Source: Demequinaceae bacterium UBA4004 (GTDB taxonomy: Bacteria; Actinomycetota; Actinomycetes; Actinomycetales; Demequinaceae). From it: 6,555 nucleotides of DNA. The translations under genes and the position numbers were made by a program. The stretch spans positions 144-6,698 of the forward strand of contig DGBM01000197.1 of NCBI GenBank assembly GCA_002384765.1. Direction: 5' to 3'. The notes under the pieces are model-generated. The model searched no databases. It was not told where the DNA came from and was given only the letters and a program-made list of their open reading frames with translations. Every line of letters begins with the position of its first letter. The first letter of the stretch is position 1. Positions 1 through 4,565 of the stretch are shown in pieces.

Positions 1-162
1 CGGCCACGATGTTGGCGTAGGCAGTGCCGAGCCGGAGTCGCGCGCGGCATCGCCATCCTGGCAGGGGTGTTCACCATGTCGGACGGCGAGTTCACCCGCG
101 CCTATGGCCAGAAGACGTCCGGCAACGACTCACACATCGGCCGCCTTCTCACCGAGCGTTCC
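1..162. other. Unassigned left-edge region downstream of the FKBP gene
   Basis: No gene can be assigned here. On the plus strand, the frame beginning at base 1 has third positions that are almost all G or C from about 37 to 155. It reads like protein around a Met at 76 (MSDGEFTRAYGQKTSG), but it has no stop before the convergent FKBP gene and would have to run on antisense through it. Bases 1-36 look better as coding on the minus strand (reading RLGTAYANIVA toward the left edge). The two coding-like signals abut near 36. This could be a remnant of a rearranged or frameshifted gene, or simply compositional shadow. I recognise no family and see no clear terminator after FKBP. Confidence 0.3.
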
Positions 163-564
163 CTACTTTGCGTCCAGCACGTCCACAGCGAACACGAGCG
201 TCGAGCCGCCGGGGATGGGGCCCATCGAGCGCTGGCCGTAGCCGAACTCGGGCGGCACCGACAGCAGCAGTTTGGAGCCCACCGGCTGGCCGACGATGCC
301 GTCTACCCAGCCCTGAATGAGCGAGCCGCGCGCGATGCCGAACGAGATGGGCTCGCCGCGATCCCACGAGGAGTCGAACTGAGCGCCGTCCCACAGCCAT
401 CCCGTGTAGTGCACGGTGATCTGCTGGCCCTCGACCACGGCGGGTCCGCCGCCTGCCTCCAGCACGTCGACCACGAGTCCGTCGGGCTTTGTCACGCCAG
501 CGAAGTCAACGGACGGGGCGCCGTTGGCGGCACGGGTGATCTGGGGAAGGGCGGCGTCGGTCAT
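163..564 (-). CDS. FKBP-type peptidyl-prolyl cis-trans isomerase
   Basis: A 133-residue, single-domain FKBP with no signal peptide or membrane segment, so probably cytosolic. The family catalyses cis-trans isomerisation of peptide bonds before proline and assists folding. After a roughly 25-residue N-terminal extension, the FKBP fold runs from about residue 28 to the end. Visible hallmarks are VHYTG (51-55), FDSSWDRG (63-70), IQGWVDGI (83-90), PPEFGYG (104-110) and IPGGSTLVFAVDVL (117-130). By alignment with FKBP12 the active-site aromatics Y53, F63, D64, F75, W86, Y109 and F125 are present, so activity is expected. The ATG start is supported by AAGGAG at 570-575, five bases upstream. The gene lies 63 bases downstream of TerC on the same strand. 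It could be read through from TerC or use its own promoter (a TAGGCT -10-like box at 593-598 has no convincing -35). Confidence 0.95.
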   Translation of the reverse strand: MTDAALPQITRAANGAPSVDFAGVTKPDGLVVDVLEAGGGPAVVEGQQITVHYTGWLWDGAQFDSSWDRGEPISFGIARGSLIQGWVDGIVGQPVGSKLLLSVPPEFGYGQRSMGPIPGGSTLVFAVDVLDAK

Positions 565-627
565 CTCTGCTCCTTGGGTTGAGTCTCACGCAAGCCTAGG
601 CGAGGTTCGGCGTTCGCATGCCGCGCC

Positions 628-1656
628 TCACCCGCCGATGTGTACGCCCTGCTGCTCGTCGGAGCCGCGCCGCGTCACCCACAGGCTGGTGGCAGTGACG
701 ACGCCAAGGACCACCACGATCACCGCGAGCGAGACGAGGGTGGGAACCTCCGGGGTGGCGGGCCAGATGCCGTGTGCCCAGTGGAGTACCAGTTTGGCTC
801 CAATGAAGGCGAGGATTGCCGCGAGGCCGTAGCCAAGATGGACCAGCCGCGACAGCGCGCCCTCAAGGACAAAGTAGAGGGCGCGGAGCCCCATGAGCGC
901 GAAGGCGTTGGTGACGAACACGAGGTAGGGATCGCCCGTGATGCCATAGACGGCGGGCACCGAGTCCACGGCGAACACGACGTCCGTGGTCATCACCGCC
1001 ACGACCACCAGCAACAGGGGCGTCGTGGCGCGTCTACCGTTTTCACGCACCGTCATCCGAGTTCCTCGATACGAGGTGGTCACCGGCCAGAACTTGCGCA
1101 GCAGCCGCACGGCGCGCATCTGGTCCGGGTCAACCTCTTCCTCGACGCCGCGCACCGCGTCGCGCAACACCTTGATGGAGGTGGCGACGAGGATCGCGCC
1201 GAACAGCAAGAACGTCCAGTCGAAGCGCTGCAGCATCTGGGCACCCAGCGCAATGAAGATGCCGCGCAGCACAAGCGCCCCCGCCACGCCGATCAGCAGC
1301 ACCCGCTGCTGCAGTTCCCGCGGCACCGCGAACGCCGCGAGCAGCAGCATGAACACAAACAGGTTGTCTACGGACAACGACTTCTCCACCAGGTAGCCCG
1401 TGTAGTACTCGAGCCCCAGCTGGCCGCCGTGTGCCGCCACCACCCACACGCCGAACAGCAGCGGCAAGGCGATGTAGATCACGGACCACTTGACGGCCTC
1501 GCGCATCGACACCCGATGCGGATTGCGGGTGATGACAAAGTCCAATGCGAAGACGACCAGGACCACCGCGAGGGTGATGGCCCACAGTCCGGGTGTGGCG
1601 ATGGTCGACAACGGCGCGGCCGATGCCGGTGCGGCCAGAACGTCAATGGGGATCAA
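628..1656 (-). CDS. TerC family integral membrane protein (Alx/MeeF-like, probable Mn2+ export)
   Basis: A 342-residue polytopic membrane protein with about nine hydrophobic segments, roughly at 24-42, 54-75, 95-112, 119-139, 148-164, 213-236, 244-264, 275-292 and 306-327. Two TerC signature blocks are intact: SVDNLF (95-100) in the third segment, and TTDVVFAVDSVPA (223-235), whose acidic residues are thought to take part in metal handling. The hydrophilic, charged loop around 165-210 (including EEEVDPDQ) is typical of the long TerC form. The frame opens at TTG (1656-1654), with GAGGAG at 1665-1670 eight bases before it. TerC proteins were named for tellurite resistance, but members such as Alx and the MeeF/MeeY group are linked to manganese export. 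The yybP-ykoY riboswitch immediately upstream supports a manganese role here. The exact substrate is inferred. Confidence 0.93.
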   Translation of the reverse strand: MIPIDVLAAPASAAPLSTIATPGLWAITLAVVLVVFALDFVITRNPHRVSMREAVKWSVIYIALPLLFGVWVVAAHGGQLGLEYYTGYLVEKSLSVDNLFVFMLLLAAFAVPRELQQRVLLIGVAGALVLRGIFIALGAQMLQRFDWTFLLFGAILVATSIKVLRDAVRGVEEEVDPDQMRAVRLLRKFWPVTTSYRGTRMTVRENGRRATTPLLLVVVAVMTTDVVFAVDSVPAVYGITGDPYLVFVTNAFALMGLRALYFVLEGALSRLVHLGYGLAAILAFIGAKLVLHWAHGIWPATPEVPTLVSLAVIVVVLGVVTATSLWVTRRGSDEQQGVHIGG

Positions 1657-1664
1657 AACGGGGT

Positions 1665-1690
1665 CTCCTCAGAACACTGGTGCTCTGAGG
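1665..1690 (-). promoter_or_regulatory. SD-sequestering hairpin, expression platform of the TerC riboswitch
   Basis: Reading the minus strand, CCTCAGAGCAC (1690-1680) is complementary to GTGTTCTGAGG (1677-1667), giving up to 11 pairs with one G-U. The 3' arm covers half of the GAGGAG ribosome binding site (1670-1665) for the TTG start at 1656. The 5' arm (1690-1682) is also the 3' strand of riboswitch helix P1, so the two helices exclude each other. There is no U-tract, which favours translational rather than transcriptional control. Inferred logic: Mn2+ stabilises P1, the hairpin cannot form, the binding site is free and TerC is made. Confidence 0.75.
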
Positions 1691-1794
1691 TCTCCTTCAC
1701 CTTCCGCACGTCATGTGCGGCGGGCGCCCGTCCGAGAGTGTCGTTGGACACTCGTATTGACCGGAGCGGAACTTGAGAAGTACTCCCCTCAAGC
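1682..1794 (-). promoter_or_regulatory. yybP-ykoY (manganese) riboswitch aptamer upstream of TerC
   Basis: The minus strand carries the class hallmarks in order. The 5' P1 strand GCTTGAGG (1794-1787) runs into the conserved GGGGAGTA loop (1788-1781). P2 is CTTC (1780-1777). The second conserved loop, GTCAATACGAGTG (1761-1749), leads into a perfect hairpin GAGTGTC/GACACTC (1753-1747 with 1742-1736), followed by TCGG. A further stem, CCGCAC/GTGCGG (1720-1715 with 1709-1704), follows. The aptamer closes with GAAGGAGACC (1698-1689) and the P1 3' strand CCTCAGAGC (1690-1682). The GTCAAT-x-CG loop and the GAGACC closing segment resemble the known Lactococcus lactis Mn2+ aptamer as I recall it. The class binds Mn2+ (with Mg2+) and is known to sit before TerC-type, MntP and P-type ATPase genes, which fits this position. 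Confidence 0.92.
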
Positions 1795-1903
1795 GCCCAT
1801 AGTACGGCACAATGGCGCCGGCGAAGATGACAGCAACTAGAGAGACGGCCACCCAACATCGTCGCCATCGGACCTGGTCTGGATCTGCGACTCCTCGATC
1901 CAT
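1697..1903 (-). CDS. Possible small single-span membrane protein overlapping the riboswitch
   Basis: A 68-codon open frame with an ATG at 1903 that forms a TGAATG junction with a 12-codon mini-ORF beginning at 1942. AAGGA lies nine bases upstream of the ATG. Residues 1-17 are polar and Arg-rich, and about 18-35 form one hydrophobic segment (VAVSLVAVIFAGAIVPYYG), a believable transmembrane helix with positive charges on its N-terminal side. The last 30 or so codons are riboswitch sequence, so they cannot be under ordinary protein selection. Third-position G/C is weaker than in neighbouring genes. Either a short membrane protein ends by chance inside the aptamer, or this is the remnant of a longer gene cut by the riboswitch, or it is not expressed. 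No family recognised. Confidence 0.25.
   Translation of the reverse strand: MDRGVADPDQVRWRRCWVAVSLVAVIFAGAIVPYYGRLRGVLLKFRSGQYECPTTLSDGRPPHMTCGR
1799..1804 (-). promoter_or_regulatory. Possible -10 box for the riboswitch-TerC transcript
   Basis: TACTAT on the minus strand matches TANNNT and lies just 5' of the aptamer. Initiation about six bases downstream would start the RNA near 1792, at the base of P1. No good -35 hexamer is seen at 16-18 bases (TCTTCG at 1827-1822 is poor), so the call is tentative. The true promoter may lie further upstream. Confidence 0.3.
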
Positions 1904-1938
1904 TCAAGAGCGTCCTTCGTCGTCTGGTCCCAGAATCG
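1837..1938 (-). other. Coding-like 33-codon extension after the stop of the 135-codon gene
   Basis: Directly after the TGA at 1941-1939 the same frame stays open for 33 codons to a TAG at 1839-1837. Its reading is protein-like, with an amphipathic stretch (KDALEWIEESQIQT) and an acidic DGDD segment, and fairly good third-position G/C. It may be the original C-terminus of the 135-residue protein, cut off by a nonsense change (CGA to TGA is one transition) or by a small insertion. Readthrough of TGA is a less likely alternative. Its 3' part overlaps the small membrane ORF in another frame. Confidence 0.4.
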
Positions 1939-1965
1939 TCATCGTGGGTCTCCCACCTGGTCCCA
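1924..1965. repeat. 9-bp direct repeat CTGGTCCCA flanking an in-frame stop
   Basis: CTGGTCCCA occurs at 1924-1932 and again at 1957-1965, offset by 33 bases (11 codons). On the minus strand both copies encode Trp-Asp-Gln in the frame of the 135-codon gene. The 24 bases between them hold that gene's TGA stop and a short perfect hairpin, GTGGG-TCT-CCCAC (1944-1956). Removing one repeat unit with the spacer would fuse the gene in frame to its 33-codon extension. Confidence 0.6.
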
Positions 1966-2346
1966 CTCGCGATCTCGAACAAAGGTGTCGCGCAGCGCCA
2001 TTCTGAACTCCGACGCCGCCCAGCCGGGGGTGGCAAAGAGGTCGGCGTACGTCTGCGCGAGACTCGAGTAGCCGGTCCACGTCTTGATGGCGCGCCTGTC
2101 CATTGATAGCACCCGAACCTCGTCGCCCTCGGGCAATCCGTTGAGGTCCGCAGAGGCAGGCAGATAGACAATGTGCTCGCGGAAGTCAGCGACCGCGCGT
2201 CCTTGGAGGAGCGCCTGTACGGCGCCTGGCCCGCCAAGGGCGTAAGGTCCGCGTGACGTGTCCAGGAGTGGACCTATCGCGTCGCGCGTTGTTCTCGCGA
2301 GGGTGTCGCGCTCGAGGTTTCGCCACACCAGTTCATTGCCCTTCAC
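1939..2346 (-). CDS. Hypothetical protein, 135 residues
   Basis: A soluble protein of 135 residues with no signal peptide, membrane segment or motif I recognise. It begins at GTG (2346-2344), with AGGAGA seven bases upstream, a strong start. The N-terminal third is charged and helical-looking (residues 1-22). A Gly/Pro-rich stretch (RGPYALGGPG, 32-41) follows. A mixed region includes EHIVYLPAS and DEVRVLSMD, which read like beta strands, and the C-terminal part is rich in Trp and Tyr. Third-position G/C is visibly lower than in the flanking genes, with rare codons such as ATA, AGA and CTA, so the gene may be accessory or recently acquired. It is divergent from the P1 peptidase. Its stop may be secondary, because the frame continues in coding-like fashion to 1837. 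The sequence gives no basis for a function. Confidence 0.7.
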   Translation of the reverse strand: MKGNELVWRNLERDTLARTTRDAIGPLLDTSRGPYALGGPGAVQALLQGRAVADFREHIVYLPASADLNGLPEGDEVRVLSMDRRAIKTWTGYSSLAQTYADLFATPGWAASEFRMALRDTFVRDREWDQVGDPR

Positions 2347-2391
2347 GATGCGCTCTCCTGAGATCTGGTGACAGGTATTCCCGTAACTGCC

Positions 2392-2397
2392 ACACTA
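2392..2397 (-). promoter_or_regulatory. Candidate -10 box for the 135-residue hypothetical gene
   Basis: TAGTGT read on the minus strand fits TANNNT and lies about 45 bases before the GTG start, which leaves room for the AGGAGA ribosome site. TTGGCC 14 bases upstream is a -35-like hexamer but is too close. The identical box TAGTGTG occurs on the opposite strand at 2458-2464, so the divergent region holds a mirrored pair. Confidence 0.3.
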
Positions 2398-2457
2398 GGA
2401 ACGTCCGCATTGGCCAACCCACGCAGCCCAGTCGAGACGCGCGAAGGCATGTGCCCG

Positions 2458-2463
2458 TAGTGT
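2458..2463 (+). promoter_or_regulatory. Candidate -10 box for a near-leaderless P1 peptidase mRNA
   Basis: TAGTGT (TANNNT) ends nine bases before the ATG at 2473, and no Shine-Dalgarno is visible in front of that ATG. This spacing would put transcription start at or within a few bases of the start codon, an arrangement common in actinobacteria. No strong -35 is seen (GAGACG at 2434-2439 has an 18-base spacer). Confidence 0.45.
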
Positions 2464-2472
2464 GATCGCACC

Positions 2473-3513
2473 ATGACCAACACCACCCTCACCGCCCTCA
2501 CCGGTGTGCGCGTCGGCCACGCCACCCACCTGGACAGGCTCACCGGCTGCACCGTCGTCCTGTTCGACAAGCCCGCCACGGTGGCGTTCAAGGCGTACGG
2601 CGGCGGCGCGGGCGGCTACAACACCGAGGGTTTGCGGGGCGGCAAGACCGACTACCGGCTGCACGGCATCTTCATCGCCGGCGGAAGCAGCACTGGCCTG
2701 ATGGCCGCCGCGTCCATCATGGAGTGCCTGCGCGAGGACGGCGTCGGCTTCCGTTCGGGCCCGGACGGCTCCGTGGTCAACCCCTCGATCACCGGTGCAG
2801 CGATCTACGACCTCGGCATGAGCATCGCCCCCTTCGAGGCCGACTACGGGCGGGAGGCCTACCGCAACGCGAGCGCCGATGCCGTGGCCGGCGGCAACGT
2901 CGGCGCGGGCACGGGGGCATCGGTAGGCAAGTTCCTGTGGCTGGACGGCGGCGCCAAGGTGGGCGCCATGAAGGCGGGCGTCGGCTCGGCCCGGGTGGAC
3001 CTGGGGGGCGGCATCATCGTGACCGCGATGTCCGTGGTGAACGCGGTGGGCAACATCGTGCTGCCCGACGGTCAGATCCTGGCGGGCAACCGCAGCGAAG
3101 CGGGCGGCTTCTCCTCCTACGACCAGATCAGCGACATCGTCACGCGCAGCCTGACGAACACCACCATCACGGTGGTGGGCATCAACGTGGGCCTGGGCTC
3201 CAAGGAGCACTACGAGAAGCTCGCGCACCTTGCCACGCACGGCCAGGTGCGGGCCATCAACCCCGTCCACACCTCGGCCGACGGGGACTCGCTCTTTGTG
3301 TTCAGCACCGGCGAACTGCGCGACCCCCTCAACGCCAACGGCCAGTACTTCAAGGAGGGGCTCACCGACATCCACCTGCAGGTGGACGTGCTGGGGCACG
3401 CCGCTGCGAAGGCCGTCCAGGAGAGCATCTACGACGCCTGCCGGGCGGCCGAGTCGGTCGAGTTTGCCGAGGCCTACGAGGGCATCGTGCCCGCTGTGGG
3501 CGACCCGGCCTAG
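2473..3513 (+). CDS. P1 family peptidase (DmpA/NylC-type N-terminal-nucleophile hydrolase)
   Basis: A 346-residue member of the P1 (DmpA/BapA/NylC) family. These enzymes are made as one chain, cut themselves and then use the new N-terminal Ser or Thr to hydrolyse amides (aminopeptidase, beta-peptide or 6-aminohexanoate-oligomer bonds). The TNTTITVVGINVG block (228-240) aligns with the NylC processing site, giving predicted cleavage between N229 and T230 with T230 as nucleophile. Other catalytic positions recalled for NylC appear conserved: K153, N190, and D270/D272 in the HTSADGDSLF block (266-275). The Gly-rich core GGGAGGYNTEGLRGGKTDYRLHG and the segment FIAGGSSTGLMAA (67-79) are also typical. 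There is no signal peptide, so it is probably cytoplasmic. The natural substrate cannot be told from the sequence. Length fits the family (about 330-370). The ATG at 2473 matches the usual TxLTGVRVGHAT start. Confidence 0.93.
   Translation: MTNTTLTALTGVRVGHATHLDRLTGCTVVLFDKPATVAFKAYGGGAGGYNTEGLRGGKTDYRLHGIFIAGGSSTGLMAAASIMECLREDGVGFRSGPDGSVVNPSITGAAIYDLGMSIAPFEADYGREAYRNASADAVAGGNVGAGTGASVGKFLWLDGGAKVGAMKAGVGSARVDLGGGIIVTAMSVVNAVGNIVLPDGQILAGNRSEAGGFSSYDQISDIVTRSLTNTTITVVGINVGLGSKEHYEKLAHLATHGQVRAINPVHTSADGDSLFVFSTGELRDPLNANGQYFKEGLTDIHLQVDVLGHAAAKAVQESIYDACRAAESVEFAEAYEGIVPAVGDPA
3510..3513. other. CTAG shared as the overlapping stop of two convergent genes
   Basis: The plus-strand peptidase ends with TAG at 3511-3513. 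The minus-strand DUF6326-like gene ends with TAG at 3512-3510. The palindrome CTAG therefore supplies both stops and the coding regions overlap by four bases. There is no room for a terminator between them, so the two transcripts must overlap at their 3' ends. Confidence 0.9.
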
Positions 3514-3818
3514 GCGTCGACCTTCCACTTCTTGAGCGCGATCCACACGATGGTCGCCGTGGTCGCGATCTCGATGATCGAGAAGTACGTGTAGTACATG
3601 GTGGACGTGCCGACGAACAGGGTCGCGATCTGCACCAGCGTCATCACGGCACCTGCGGCGACGGCGTACAAGCGCGCGAGTCCGTGGGAAGCGATGTGCG
3701 TGATGAGCGTCGCCGCGATGGGGATGGTCATCAGCATGCTCGCGCCCGGCAGCGCGCCCTGGTTCAGCTGAACGGGGCCCGTGCCGTCGAGGATGGCGAA
3801 CAGCCACAGTGCGGACAC
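3510..3818 (-). CDS. DUF6326-like four-helix membrane protein, 5' end probably lost
   Basis: A small hydrophobic protein resembling the DUF6326 family (about 130-140 residues, function unknown). Family-like segments are SALWLFAIL at the N-terminus, GASMLMTIPIAATLI, the AGAVMTLVQIATLFVG helix, and TMYYTYFSIIEIATTATIVW near the C-terminus, giving about four membrane helices and a Lys-rich tail (KKWKVDA). The only near start codon is GTG at 3818 (102 residues), with no ribosome site. Coding character runs on upstream to about 3890 (reading TALTTSPNARPAAP) and then meets the TetR gene on the other strand without any start codon. Compared with family members as I remember them, roughly 20 residues between WLFAIL and the second helix seem to be missing in frame. 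It is probably a damaged gene. Calling it intact would require the GTG start. Confidence 0.6.
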   Translation of the reverse strand: MSALWLFAILDGTGPVQLNQGALPGASMLMTIPIAATLITHIASHGLARLYAVAAGAVMTLVQIATLFVGTSTMYYTYFSIIEIATTATIVWIALKKWKVDA

Positions 3819-3897
3819 CAGGCGACGGGGGCCGATGCGGGGGGCTGGCGTGGGGGCGGCGGGGCGAGCGTTGGGCGAGGTGGTGAGGGCGGTGACG

Positions 3898-4485
3898 ATG
3901 CGCCGGGTCGCGGACGAGCTGGGGTTCGAGGCGATGAGCCTGTACCACCACGTGGCGGACAAGAACGCGCTCCTGGCAGGAAGGGCCGAGGCGATCGTGG
4001 GCCAGGTCGCCATGACCGGCGCCGCCATCCGCCGCGATGATTGGCGCGCCACCGTGCGTGCGCGTTGCCTCGCCGCCCGTCGCATCATGCTTGCCCACCC
4101 CTGGGCGCCGGGGCTGATCTCCCAGCAGACCGAGTCCCCCGTGACGGCGTTCATCCTCTTTGAGGAACTGGTCGGCACCCTCATCGGCGCGGGCTTCGAC
4201 TACGACCTTGCGCATCGGGCGATCCACTCGCTGGGTTCCATGGTGCTGGGCTTCACTCACGAACTGTTCGACCCTGACCCGAGCACCGACGATGAGGTGG
4301 ACGAGCAGGCCATGCTGGCCATGGCCGAGGGCATGCCGCACCTGCTCCAGCTGGCGCAGATGGGCCCGCACGAATCCGACGGCTCGCTCAGCACGTGCGA
4401 CACCCAGGCCGAGTTCGAGTTCACGGTCACGCTGATCATCGACGGGCTCGCGGCGCGCCGGGCCGCGCTCGCGGGTGGCAACTAA
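3898..4485 (+). CDS. TetR/AcrR family regulator, N-terminally truncated
   Basis: From ATG 3898 (GAGGG eight bases upstream) this gives 195 residues. The first 30 or so match helices 2 and 3 of a TetR DNA-binding domain (RRVADELGFEAMSLYHHVADKNALLAG). The rest is a ligand-binding TetR_C-type domain that ends in the typical TLIIDGLAARRAAL. Normal family members have about 30-40 further residues carrying helix 1 and an arginine-rich lead. The frame is open back to 3781, but that part (GAGVGAAGRALGEVVR) does not look like helix 1 and lies antisense to the DUF6326-like gene. Loss of helix 1 should impair DNA binding. It is arranged head-to-head with the DUF6326-like gene, its likely former target, and was presumably an autoregulated repressor. 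It may be a pseudogene. The C-terminal two-thirds look undamaged. Confidence 0.75.
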   Translation: MRRVADELGFEAMSLYHHVADKNALLAGRAEAIVGQVAMTGAAIRRDDWRATVRARCLAARRIMLAHPWAPGLISQQTESPVTAFILFEELVGTLIGAGFDYDLAHRAIHSLGSMVLGFTHELFDPDPSTDDEVDEQAMLAMAEGMPHLLQLAQMGPHESDGSLSTCDTQAEFEFTVTLIIDGLAARRAALAGGN

Positions 4486-4565
4486 CTGGTCGGCCACCCC
4501 CTGCGCGGCCTCGCTGCCCCCCCCAGGGCGGGCCCCCGCGAGCGGCTGAGCCCCGCGCCATCTCT
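4486..4565. terminator. GC-rich structured gap between convergent genes
   Basis: Eighty bases separate the TetR and aminotransferase stops. GCGCGG (4503-4508) pairs with CCGCGC (4553-4558), and inside it CTCGC (4510-4514) pairs with GCGAG (4538-4542), around a run of eight C (4517-4524) and a GGGCCC-like centre. This imperfect hairpin could act as a weak bidirectional terminator. Neither side has a proper T-tract, so intrinsic termination is doubtful. Confidence 0.35.

Noticed and set aside
67..582. A 171-codon plus-strand frame from the left edge through FKBP
   Set aside because: Most of it is antisense to FKBP. Only the part before about 155 has coding-like bias, and that is reported separately.
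1665..1690. Intrinsic terminator in front of TerC
   Set aside because: The hairpin has no U-tract after it and its 3' arm overlaps the SD, so a translational switch fits better.
640..1776. A 378-codon plus-strand frame opposite TerC
   Set aside because: Antisense to a clearly recognised TerC gene and its riboswitch; composition (His/Gln/Arg) is that of a shadow.
1653..2237. A 194-codon minus-strand frame across the hypothetical gene and riboswitch
   Set aside because: Ser/Arg/Thr-rich shadow of the 135-codon gene, extended through the aptamer; no SD and poor codon bias.
2724..4040. A 438-codon plus-strand frame over the peptidase and beyond
   Set aside because: It is a +1-type shadow of the peptidase coding sequence, rich in Arg, Gly and His, and crosses the real stop and the convergent gene.
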